NCBI GenBank assembly: GCA_000611775.1
Contig: KK106981.1
Coordinates: forward strand, 1,004,162-1,068,161
Length of the DNA: 64,000 nt
Reading direction: 5' to 3'
DNA from: Umbilicaria muhlenbergii
Lineage: Eukaryota > Ascomycota > Lecanoromycetes > Umbilicariales > Umbilicariaceae
A model generated the notes under the pieces. The model saw nothing but the letters and a program-made list of their open reading frames with translations. It was not told where the DNA came from and made no database searches. Shown piece after piece: positions 33,959 to 44,235 of this stretch. Position 1 is the stretch's first letter, and every line of letters starts with the position of its first letter. Position numbers and translations under genes: made by a program.

Positions 33959-36060
33959 CTGGCGGGCGGAGAGTGAAGAGCGCAGCAACAGCAGCAGCGG
34001 TCGTCAGAAAAGAGGGGCAGGGGACGGATGGTAATAACGGGTCGAAGTCATGTCATATGGATCTGCAGTAGCAGGGCAGCAGGCTCCTGTGGCTTGGGAA
34101 AAAGAACAACACTGCGGCTGGCGGCCATAGCCCTGGGTTCATGCCGGTGAGACTTAAGGCATGGCGTAAGGTACGAGCACGTGAGGCCGAACGACCTGGA
34201 TCTTGGAAAATGGGGTTTCGGAATTATTGGGACCTGGAAATTGGGAGCTGGAACCTGTCAAAGGCGGCTTCTCCCCACGAAGAAGCAGCCTGGACGTGGC
34301 AGCAAAGCAATACTCGCCTCGGCCTGTCCCTTTTGGAGAATTGAGTTGAGGACCAGGCCGGACCAAGCGAGCGAAAGTGGATGGCTTCAGCTCATTCAGC
34401 CAGCTTCACCTCTTCAGTCTAACGTGGCTGCATCTTGCATCCTGGACCCATGCGGGGAGAGAGAACCGGCTGAGACGGCATGGGCGCACTGATCACTGTG
34501 ATACCAGCATGGAGCGCCACCGGTTGGCAAGCCCAGTCTCAACGCCGATGGTATATCGGATTGGACAACGGTCTCCGCCAGTTCCTGCATGTTGATGCGG
34601 CGGACGCTTGGCCACGGGCGTTGTATCCGAAGGGAGGCAACATCCGGATGATGGGCATGCCAAGGCAAGATTATTCACTGCTCCTGGAGTTTTCGATCCC
34701 GCCGACGACGAGCACGACCACGCACGGTCGGCCCAAGGCACCGAGTAAAGTAAGGTAGTATTGGTCCACATTTTTGCATTCGAGGAACGATAAAGCAAAT
34801 CAAGCACCAGGTGCGACGTAGCCCCTCCCACCCACTTCTTTCCGTCTTTGTCCTCTCGAGCGCTCATTGATCTTGGAGCCAAGGCGCCAGTGCTACAGTG
34901 CTTCGCTTCTCTCTCCGCAAGCAGCCAAGCTCAATGCGGCCTCGCCCACCCCGAGTCACCTGATGGACGCTGCATCGCTGGTCTGCAAGACCGCCACAGC
35001 GTGGATGACAGGGCTGTCCCTCGGGCCGGGGTGTTTCGCGAAGTCCGATCCGGCTCGCCTGCAAGTCCTGGCCCCGTCGCAACTCTCCCGTCCCACACGA
35101 GTGCAGCAAGACGGCGACTTGGCAAAGGCAGCGGTCTCGTCCTGGGCTTGACGAGTGCCGCCTGGCGTGCACGCATCAGCCAACGAGGGAACAGAGGAAT
35201 GCCTGCACCAGTTCCCCCAGCATACCGCCAACGTAGCTCGGTGGCTAGGAGTACCGTCGATCATGCTAGGTGCCGCCTGAAACACCGACCAATTGGCAAT
35301 TACCTTAGCCCTTATTTGTGATCACTCATCATTGACGGCTAAGCGTGAAGAATAATCAAGCCATGTGATTTTGGAACGAGCGCGCACTAACCTCCAATTC
35401 GACAGTTCGCCGGTCGTCCATCGCTCTAGTCCCGGCCCGGCTTCCGCCGTCTGGTACGGTCACCTCGTACCTCAGATTGTCCTGGACCTCGAACCGTGGG
35501 ACCCTCGAGATGAGTCTGCTGTGGTCTCCCGAATCTAATGGTAGACGAAGCCAATGGCGCAGGCGTCGAGACTCGCAGGGCGTGAAGCATCGTGCTGGAT
35601 GTTCGACGTGCAAAGATAGACGATCCGAGATGATCTGGCGGGACAAGCATGCGCAATCCGGAATCCCCGGTTCCCCGCTTCGATAAGGTACGTGCCTGGA
35701 TCTGCATCCTGAAGAGCCTCCAGCAGGGATCGGCCTCGTGCGGCCGTGCATGGACAAGTGCATCGACATGATGGCGGAGAGCCCGGCGAGTGGAGACCCA
35801 CGCAGATCCCTTGCACGAGTACTTGAGTAAGGTACTTGAGCTACTGCGCACTACTGCCCGCCTCGGCGAGTCCAAATGCTACCGAAGGGATTTGGAAAGT
35901 GCGACTGTCCCAGTGTTTTCATTCCGTAACGGACAATCGATGCCGACTACACCCACTAAGGTACTCTTACTCTTACTATCGAAATCTGGACGGTGCCGCC
36001 CCTTCACGATGCCCTCAGGCTTGCCTGCTTAACCGAACGTCCCGTCTGCTTCTTTGCGCA
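33959..36060. other. GC-rich intergenic region without a confident gene
   Basis: About 2.1 kb between two divergently transcribed membrane-protein genes. Many overlapping open frames exist on both strands, as expected from high GC, but none shows domains, splice structure or a plausible protein composition. It contains the possible Zn2Cys6 relic at about 35,500-35,690. Confidence 0.5.
35500..35690 (+). pseudogene. Possible relic of a Zn2Cys6 transcription factor N-terminus
   Basis: One frame contains KHRAGCSTCKDRR, which matches the first half of fungal binuclear zinc clusters (basic residues, GCxTCKxRR). The third cysteine expected after six residues is a Met here, the remaining three cysteines are not found in frame, and the frame closes at about 35,686. 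There is no middle-homology domain nearby. It reads as a short host-gene relic or a chance match. Confidence 0.3.
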
Positions 36061-36100
36061 GTTTTTCTTTCTCTTTCTCTTTCTCTTTCCTGCTCTTGTA
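36060..36100 (+). promoter_or_regulatory. Pyrimidine tract upstream of the permease start
   Basis: A CTTTCTCTTTCTC run lies about 50-80 bp before the ATG at 36,142. CT-rich tracts just upstream of the transcription start are common in filamentous ascomycete promoters. Confidence 0.55.
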
Positions 36101-36141
36101 GCATTGGACGCCCTCGCCCGCCCTTCACAGCGCCTGCGGTC

Positions 36142-38044
36142 ATGTCCTCGTCGTCGGATATGGCAACGGATGAGTCGGTCAGGAAGCCTCACCTCAACGT
36201 CGCGGAAACGAGAGTACCACGGCAATTCGAGCTGGACCGGGTGAATGACGATGAAGTCGACGACAGCTACCATGGCCAATTCACTCGCAACGATCGCAGA
36301 GACATGGATCGCATGGGAAAGGTGCAAGAACTCAAGGTGGGTACAATGGCATCCAAATCCATGGTGACACTGCTGAATCTTCATGCCCGCAGAGGAATTT
36401 CCGGCCCTTCTCCGCCTTGAGTTTCACCGTCGTTATCCAGGGCACGTGGGAGGTGCTGTTGGTGTAGGTCGACCAGGTTGTCCACAAAATCTCCAGTAAC
36501 CCTGGCTTATACGATCACACAGTGCAAACACCCAGGGTCTCGTCGACGGTGGCTTGGCCGGCCTTTTCTGGTCCTACATATGGACTTTCTTCGGTTTTGG
36601 CTTGGTTGTCATCTCATTGGCCGAGATGGCCTCAATGTGAGTGGGGGATGCGTGCATCTGCACCGCCGGATCTGATATCAATGCAGGGCACCGACTGCCG
36701 GCGGGCAATATCACTGGGTGTCCGAGTTTTCTCCGCCGCGCTTTCAGAAACGGTTGAGCTACTTTATTGGTATGGATGTACAATACCACCGCTTGGAGGA
36801 CCCAAGCTGATGGACATAGGCTGGATGTCGGTTCTATCGTGGCAAGCCGGCCAGGCCTCGGGACCCTTCCTGGTCGGTACCATCATCCAGGGTATCCTGG
36901 TGGTTAATAATCCCACCTACAACCCGACTAATTGGCAAGGCACGCTTTTCGTCTACGCCGTCGTCCTAGTCATCTATATCTTGAACGTTTGGGGGTCCAA
37001 CGCCATGCCGATGATCAACAACATCTTCCTCGTCTTGCACGTCTTTGGCTTCCTGGCCATCGTCGTGACTTTGTGGGTCCTATCGCCGCGGAACACCGCC
37101 GAAGTGGTGTTTACCCAATTCACCAACGACGGCGGTTGGTCATCCATGGGTCTGGCTCTTATGGTCGGCCAGATTTCCGCCATCTATGCTTGTATCTGTA
37201 TGTTCGCTCCGCTACTCCGCGGGGCAGGCATGCAACGCTGACATTTCCCTCAGGCTCCGACTCGGCCGCTCACATCTCCGAAGAAGTCAAAGACGCGGGC
37301 GTCACGGTACCCCGGACCATGTTCTGGAGCTACGTCCTGAACGGCATCCTCGGTGTCATCATGCTCACCACCTACCTGTTCTGCATCACAGATGTGGAAG
37401 CCGCTTTGAAAGACCCGTCTGGCTATCCCATCCTGTGGGTTTACCAGAACACCACCTCCCTTGCCGGCGTCAACGTCCTCAGCGTCATCACACTGGTCAT
37501 GGTCTTTGCCGGTACCGTCTCGTTCAACATTTCGACGTCGCGCCAAACCTGGTCGTTTGCCCGCGACAACGGCCTGCCTTGCAGCGACTTTCTCGCTCGC
37601 GTAGACCTGAAAAAGCAGCTGCCGGTCCGGGCTATTATCGTTACTTGTGCCTGTACCTGCCTGCTGGCGCTCATCAATATCGGCTCTAACGTCGCCTTCA
37701 ACGCCATCATCTCCCTCAACCTCGTCTCCCTTATGCTTACCTACATGACCTCGATCGGCTGCGTACTGCTGCGTCGCATCCGCCATCCGGAACTACTGCC
37801 TCGCGCCCGGTGGAGCCTGGGGAGATGGGGGGTGCCCATCAATATCGGTGGGCTTGCCTACTCGACACATGCATTCTTCTGGTGTTTCTGGCCCAACGCT
37901 ATCCCGGTGGATGTGACGTCGTTTAACTGGTCACTGGTGATGTTCTGGGCCCTGGCTATTTTCGCCATTGTGTATTACTGGTTCAAGGGGAGGCATGTGT
38001 ACAAAGGACCGGTTGTCCTGGTGGAGGGTTGGAGGGCAGACTAG
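36142..38044 (+). CDS. Amino-acid/GABA permease of the APC superfamily
   Basis: Six exons give 543 residues: 36,142-36,336, 36,393-36,463, 36,523-36,636, 36,687-36,769, 36,820-37,197, 37,254-38,044. The introns are 50-59 nt and GT-AG, with phases that keep one frame. This is a plasma- or vacuolar-membrane H+-coupled importer of the fungal GABA/choline/amino-acid permease family (UGA4/HNM1 kin). Evidence: an acidic cytosolic N-terminus (1-65); a first helix after LKRNFRPFSALSF; the family signature EMASMAPTAGGQYHWVSEF at about 122-140; AAHISEEVKDA at about 285-295; and about twelve hydrophobic segments ending near VMFWALAIFAIVYYWFKGRH, with a short C-terminal tail. Length is normal for the family (about 500-560). 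A second Met at 36,160 is an alternative start. The substrate cannot be told from sequence. No break is seen. Confidence 0.92.
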
Positions 38045-38351
38045 CTGTCCTGCTTTGTGGACTATGGGTATGGTCTCGGGCTGCGTGGCATGATGTAGGT
38101 TTGACGTTATAAGGGTATATAGAGGTGTTGGATTTGTAGATAGTTGGAGCACGATAGCGCAATTTGATCATCTCAAAGACATACTACGAGTCTCTTTCCC
38201 CGGGATTTGATGAGAAGGTGCCTCGCCCTCATCTGCCATGTCTAGCGGCAGCACTCTTCTCGTCCCTTTTTCCTTTGCTACCTGATAGCATGCAGCGGCC
38301 TTTTCCCATCTCCTTTGCGGTGTATGAAACGTAGTAACACATTTCCTCCTC
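38045..38351. other. Downstream flank of the permease gene
   Basis: About 300 bp of 3' flank, including an AT-richer run near 38,100-38,170. No gene is seen. Confidence 0.5.
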
Positions 38352-39092
38352 TCACAGAGTCATCTCAGTCACCAAATCATCTGGAGGTTTGACCATAGCT
38401 TGCAAAGCTGTAGTCGATCGATGGGCGTGTGATTTGATACCTGGGTTCGTCCCTTCGACCAGTGCTGGAGGTCTACCATCAGGCAAAGCGATCTCACCAC
38501 CTGTCAACATAAACTGGCCGGTCAAGGCTTGGGTTTGTGTCAGCAACGTCTGGTGAAGCAGCAGGACCCACTCTCCAAAAGTGGCAAGCCCATTGATCGA
38601 ATTCGCCGCGGAGCCTTGTACACTACTGGCTCCGCGCCGACAGAGTGATCCTCTAGATAAGCAGGATAAACGTCTATCCCGTTCAATCTGCGGACCTTGG
38701 CAACTGTGTGATTCACACGCGTAATCAAGTCCCCTTTCGCCCTTGTCGTCGTCGCGCGTTGTCTCTCTTTGTCTAAGATGAAGCGGTTTACCGGCAGGGC
38801 GTTGTTCGAGAGGTGGTGCGTTGTGGCTCAATCGTAGGGGGAATGGTTGAGGTCGAAGACTATGAGGATGCGTTTGCCCCTTGTCTGGACGGCGAGGGGT
38901 CGGAGAAGTGGGGGAGGGGGGTTGGAAGGACTGGTGGGGGTGGAGTTTGGCTCGCACGTGAAGCTCGACGAACTGCTCGACGGACTGAATGTAATCGGTG
39001 CGGTCGAAATCTCGAGATAGTGGACCGAGAAAAATACGGATGGGGGACTGGGCTTCGAGGCTATTTGCGGCTGCCTCGTCAAAGATGTTCAT
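38352..39092 (-). pseudogene. Uncertain minus-strand coding remnant or multi-exon gene
   Basis: The longest frame is 246 codons, but it does not look like one protein throughout. Its start (MNIFDEAAANSLEAQSPIRI, residues 1-50) and its end (about residues 165-246, with GLATFGEWVLLLHQTLL and LTGQFMLTGGEIALPDG) are protein-like. The middle is Pro/His/Arg-rich, like an out-of-frame reading, while another frame there reads protein-like (RGKRILIVFDLN at about 38,850-38,880; NGIDVYPAYLEDHSVGAEPV at about 38,620-38,680). This suggests a host gene with missed introns or a decayed one. I cannot name the family; the end is faintly like hydratase/FAH-type enzymes, which I would not rely on. Confidence 0.35.
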
Positions 39093-39500
39093 ATCGACGC
39101 CGCAGGAAAAGGAAAGGTTGAACTAGGCTTCTGCAACTTCACACCATATCATGATATAAGCCCCACCGCGTAGCTTGGAGATTATTCCAAAACATGGTAA
39201 GGCTTACAGCCAGCCTCGACCGCGCGTTGCCCATGTCTTCTCACGCGAATGAAACTTGTGCCGTGCTCGCCTCTCTCGAAACGTCTGCATCTGCAACGTC
39301 AGATGCGATCTTCCGCCCGGCCACGTTCCGTGTTGCCTGCAGGGAAAGGACGAACATGATGAATACTACATCGTGGCGCCCCTGGCATCATCCGCCTTAA
39401 TCCAGGTTGCTCCCAGACTCTATCCCACCGCGGCCCTTGTCACACGGCCTAGCTAGAAGGTCATCACCATAAGGTACCCACAGACTCTGCTTGCTCCAAC
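39093..39500. other. Upstream region of the small secreted protein gene
   Basis: About 400 bp. Short open frames on the plus strand have no supporting features. It probably holds the promoter of the gene starting at 39,501. Confidence 0.45.
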
Positions 39501-40168
39501 ATGCGCCTTTTGAACGCCGAGTCTTCCCTTCTCATAGGCTTGGCTTTTGCTTTGACCCTTACTTTGGCAGGCGCAATCCCCTTGGTCTCTCGCAGCCTCG
39601 TGTGTGGCAATGATGGCACCACCAAAGCCGGAACGTGCGTCCCCTTCCCTCTTCTGAATCTACCTTAGACCACAGCTAACACCCCACTGTCCTTAGCAAG
39701 TACTTCCCGCGGCGCTCCCTCCCTACTCCCTCCCACTCCTCCGCCTCCATCAACCCTCCACCCCGCCTCTCCCGCACACTTTCCCCGCGCGCCATCCCTG
39801 TCGTCTGGTGCGCGCACCGCACTAACACCTACGTCATCATAACCTACGTCTCGTCTCTCCCCAGCGTATGGGTGCAGCCCATCCTCCGCAGCGCCTACAG
39901 TTACATCCTCGACCAGATCTATGAACATGGCGACGACTTAGTACCAGGGGGAACGTTCGAATTCCCCAAAACCCAAGTCCCCTTCGCGCGCCCTTTCGGG
40001 GTCGATAGCTTCAATGCCAATAACCACCAGCAGACGTGGGGGGTGCTGGCCGCGGCGATTGACGCGATTGACGACTGGATGAATCGGAGTGGGAAGTATG
40101 GGGAGGCTACGTTTCGGATTTTTGATGGGGAGAATGAGGTGGGCGCGGGAAGGGTGGGGTGGGACTAG
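39501..40168 (+). CDS. Small secreted protein
   Basis: Exon 1 is 39,501-39,634 and exon 2 is 39,697-40,168, joined across a 62-nt GT-AG intron with a GCTAAC branch site, giving 201 residues. Residues 1-25 form a signal peptide (hydrophobic core SLLIGLAFALTLTLAGA). Exon 2 contains a further intron-like segment at 39,808-39,864 (57 nt, GTGCGC, ACTAAC, TCTCTCCCCAG) that is a multiple of three and has no stop. If spliced out, the protein has 182 residues. I think splicing is likely, because the signals are strong. The C-terminal half (NNHQQTWGVLAAAIDAIDDW, then YGEATFRIFDGENEVGAG) resembles uncharacterised small secreted proteins of ascomycetes. It has few cysteines. Function unknown; the secretion route is inferred from the signal peptide. 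Confidence 0.75.
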
Positions 40169-40680
40169 GAGTGGGGGGCTTGGCTTGTTGCTATGGGAGG
40201 ATGTGGCTATGGGAGGAGGATGGACTGCCCAGAGAAAACCGAGAGGCCTGATTTCATGGGCGCTGATTGAGACGCCTGCGGCTTTGGTCTTCCAGCAGGC
40301 GCTTTTAGCTGCTGCGGACTGGGATTGGGAAGAAGCAACGATGATGGTAGATTATCAAGGAGCGAGCACGTCCCTGTGGATGTTTGTGATCATTGCAATA
40401 ATATCAAAGTGCTCGGATCCTTGGGGGAAAGGCTATAAACGTCGTCTTCTATGTCTCAGTATTTCAGACGTCAGACCGGCAGATCCTGGTGCTCGGAAGT
40501 CATGGCTATTCCAGGAATATTGATTGTACGCATTATACACAGGTTCGATTCGACACAGTCATAGCTTGAAGCTCGAATGCGAATGTGAATAATGTCTAGT
40601 TTGTTGGAATGCACCTCACATTGTTGACGGTCCTCTCGCTTTGAGTCCGCCCACGGGTCTATACTCAGTCACGTGTCAGT
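40169..40680. other. Transition from gene island to AT-rich block
   Basis: About 500 bp after the secreted-protein gene. An open frame here continues past the gene in another phase without supporting features. Composition changes sharply near 40,680. Confidence 0.45.
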
Positions 40681-41388
40681 CACAGGATCAGAGCTTAATT
40701 ATGAAATACATGATAAAAAGCTGGTAATCATCATGAAAGCATTTAAACAATAAAGAGTACACCTAGAAGGGGTTAAACACATGATTAAAGTTTATATCAA
40801 TTATAAGAGTCTTTTATATTTCACTACAATTAAAGTCTTGAATCATAGATAAGTGAGATGATCAGAGAAATTATCCTCTTATAATTTTTAAATAATCTAC
40901 TGAAAAGGAAATAATACTAATAAGGCAAACATATTAAGCTGATGAGTTAATTACTTTCAAGAAGAAGAGAAAACTAAAGAAGTCATATTTAATAATAATA
41001 ACATCATGCTACAAACAACTGAAAAGTTATATTTACAATATTCATAATTAAAATCACTGAATGAGAACAATAAATAAAAGAGAGTTAAGCAAAAAACTTA
41101 TTCATACAAGAAATCATTACAACAATTATAAAAGAAGAGTAAATTATTTTTTAAAAATAAAATAACTTAATCACTTTCAATAAATTAATATATGTTTTTA
41201 TCAGGGAAAAAACAAAGCTTATATAATTATATCATGATGATAAAACTCAAGAATATCAAAAGAGACAAAATTTAAAAATTTATAAAAACTTATTAATTCT
41301 TATGTATAAAGCAGCAAGTGTTAAAAGCATGATAAAATTAAGCAATCTACATTAACTTCTGATTGAGCTTAGCACGTTCAGTTAATTC
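40681..41388 (+). pseudogene. A-rich Ty3/gypsy pol fragment (RNase H to integrase)
   Basis: The start reads like the RNase H end of pol (NYEIHDKKLVIIMKAF, then YFTTIKVLNHR). The rest is a very A-rich, heavily decayed continuation. It is plus orientation and truncated on both sides. Its A-rich composition differs from that of elements A and B. Confidence 0.6.
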
Positions 41389-41824
41389 TGTAACACTCAT
41401 ATATATAGTTTTGCTCATCATTTAATGACTTCTTAAAATTAATCTCTTGATCATCATATCTGCATGATGAGCTCTGTGTTATGACTTAGTCAGGACAGTA
41501 CTTAGAAGTATGTGCTTACAGTGAACAGCTGATACTGATTGAAGTGATCAAGCTGTTCAGAGTGATTGAGGGTTTGATCATTATAATTACCTCAATCACA
41601 TGAGTCTCCTAGAGTCTATATAATCACAGGTAGATTCATAGTTAGGAGCTCATGCTCAACTCATGTATGAAATGCAATCTCTTAGATTTACAACTACTAG
41701 TTCCCTCACTTGGTCTTAACCTTAAGATCATATAGTTCATTGAATCTTGTCTAGTTCATTGAATCATACCTGTAGTTCACTGAATGACAGTACTACTTCA
41801 GGCATTATGACATCACTCATTACA
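41389..41824 (+). repeat. D 5' LTR (436 bp)
   Basis: TG...CA ends, a TATATAA box at about 41,617, and B-like internal segments as described for element D. It lacks the 41-bp repeat array of B. Confidence 0.72.
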
Positions 41825-42418
41825 CTTTGAGCATCAACTTATGAGGTATCAGTTGCACAATGAACTGACTCACTGATCTCAAGATGTTTAAATCCTCTGA
41901 CAGAGAAGAATCAGTCACTGAACATTTCTTCAACAAAGTAATCTGAGTTAAGATCCTGTTATCAGATAAGTTTCTTGATGAGAGAAGATTATTAAACTTA
42001 TTTTTCACTCAGCTTGACATGTACCTGCAGTTCAACAAGTCTTTATTTGTGTCAGAATCAAAGAAAGTGTTGTTCATTTCCTCATTCCTGAGATTGAATG
42101 CTTTGAACTAATTTGAACTTATCCTCTGAGATTATCTTGATAATAAAAGTGAAGATCAGGACAACCTGATTAATAAGATCTTTCATGTGTTAAAGGAATT
42201 CAAGAAGCAGATAAGAATAATGTTTAAAATAATTAATAAAGAGAGGACAGCAGAGTGAGAAATTTGTAATATTCAACAGAAAGAAGCAACTGCTATGTAC
42301 ATGATAAACTTTCAGAGACTCACCTCACATATGAATTAAGATGATATTGCTTTGACAGCACAATATTATAAAGGACTGAAGAATGTGATGAAAGATGAAA
42401 TCTTTAAAATTAAACACC
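41389..42418 (+). mobile_element. Ty3/gypsy element D (B-related), 5' end only before A3
   Basis: A 436-bp LTR (41,389-41,824, starts TGTAACACTC, ends ATTACA) shares CTATATAATCACAGGTAGAT and TTCATAGTTAGGAGCTCATG with the B LTR. It is followed by CTTTGAGCATC, exactly as in B. Gag-like sequence runs from about 41,825 to 42,418 (contains EATAMYMINFQRLTSHM). A3 interrupts it; the remainder is outside the window. It is broken. Confidence 0.75.
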
Positions 42419-42711
42419 TGTAAGGGAGTGAGTATATGACAGAGTGTCATAGTGATGTTTGAACAGAGTGTCATAAACAATATAATCATGATAAGTTAAT
42501 GCAATGATTATATGTCTTCTATTCAGTGGCAAAACTGATTACTGAGGAAGCAGGTTTTTGAATCTTCTTGTGAAAAGTTTTACTTGATGTCAAGGCGCTA
42601 GGTGCTGAGTCATCATATTTATATAATGTCATACTATAGTGTCATACTATAGTGTTGTATTAATGTCATATTAGTGTCATACTGTCATATTATTATATGA
42701 TGACCCTGACA
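42419..42711 (-). repeat. A3 3' LTR (293 bp)
   Basis: TGTAAGGGAG...CCCTGACA ends. It is followed by CAGCATTCC as in A1 and A2. Confidence 0.92.
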
Positions 42712-43200
42712 CAGCATTCCTCTTCTCATGACATCATCTTTGAAGTCAACTGACCGCTCATAAACTTCATTATGACGTCATAACAGTTGAAGTTGTAGGG
42801 TGAGTGTGTTGAACTTGTAAAATAATCATGTGGAACTGCATTAAAATAAGGCTGATCACATGCCCTCACTTAATTGTGATGATATCACGCTGGCAGTAAG
42901 CTTTCTTTATAATATAAACATTGAAAATCACAATGTTTACTGTAAGTTTAAAACATCCCTTCCCTTGTGTTTCTTCTTCATCATTTTTATTATAACATGT
43001 CATCATACTTCTCATGACTTTTCTGCAGCTCATTGAGTGACTTGATGACTTCATGACATCATCTCTCATTACAGAGGTGTTCACCTCATGAAGAGAGTAT
43101 CATGAAGTTTGCAGCTCATGTTTCATTTGTGATGTCATACTTCCTGTCATACCTCATATGAATGCTAACATGATATATAAGCAATCAATACTTGAACTCT

Positions 43201-44235
43201 TGAACTCACAGCTGCAGACAACAGTGAAGACTCATCTTCATCAAGAAAGCCTGTTGATCTTTAAACTTAATATGATGAGGAGAGCTCTGAGTCAGAGTCA
43301 GTGAGTGAAACTGTGATGATCAACACCTTCAGAAAGAGATGAGGAAACAGAGTGATAAAACTGACTGTTCAACATCTGAAGAGGATCAGGCATTTACTTT
43401 TAAGTGACATCTTCAGCAGTGATTTCTGCTCTGTGTGATGTCATGATGATACCTTGCTGCTGACTCACATGCAGCAGGCTCATCATCATGAGCATGTGAT
43501 TTAAGAGAATCTCAGTCACATGTTGTCAGATACTGCTCACTGTGACTCTTGCAGAAGAGTCAAAGTTGATCAGTGCTTCATGTCATAAATTAATTCAGCC
43601 TGCACTCATTACACATCACTCTGCAATCCTCATGATCAATGCATGATGAAGCTTTTGATCATCACTGCCTCAGCCTCTGAGAGCTCTGATGTTGTTGTTT
43701 CATGCACATGTTTATGATGACAGAAAAGGTGATGACACACTGTAAGTTTACCTTTTCTAATCCCCTTTCATTTTGTTTCATTTAATATGAATATGATGTA
43801 CTTGTTGTACTTATGACATTTTGTTGTATTATCATATATACAACATTTTGTCATACTGCTGTACTGTTGCACTGTTGTATTATTGACATGTTAATTATTA
43901 TATAACACTTGACAGTTAATCAATTCCTCATGCTGCTGCTTCTTATCAGTCATTATTAACACTCTTCATGCTCTTTGCAGCTGTTTCTCAACATGAGTTT
44001 TTTAACTCTCTTGAGATCAAAATGTGTTAATTCAGTAATCTTGAGAAGCTCATTTAAGCTCTTGCTGTCTTGTTGAAGAGCACTGCTCACGCTCTCTGCA
44101 TCCTCAACACTCATTAATCTCATCATCATCAAGAGTACATTGAACTCTGTGAGTGCTGACATGTTGAGGAGATGAGGTCAGAGGCTTCATCAAATAATAA
44201 TGAAGAAAGATTTAAGATGATGAAAGATAAGTAAA
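43201..44235 (+). pseudogene. Opposite-strand cysteine-rich region of A3
   Basis: This is collinear with the regions at 739-1,720, 4,555-5,560 and 53,900-54,896: a Ser/Glu-rich start, a cysteine-rich stretch near 43,520-43,690, and short repeats near 43,795-43,880. It is a fossil and broken. Confidence 0.48.

Noticed and set aside
34141-35875. Many open frames of 70-160 codons on both strands
   Set aside because: They overlap heavily in a GC-rich stretch, have Arg/Ser/Pro-rich compositions typical of non-coding frames, and show no domain, signal peptide or splice structure.
36478-37689. Alternative long frames over the permease gene on both strands
   Set aside because: They are shadows of the six-exon permease; only the spliced frame shows the family motifs.
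40089-40523. A 144-codon plus-strand frame after the secreted-protein gene
   Set aside because: It overlaps that gene in another phase and has no recognisable feature or start context.
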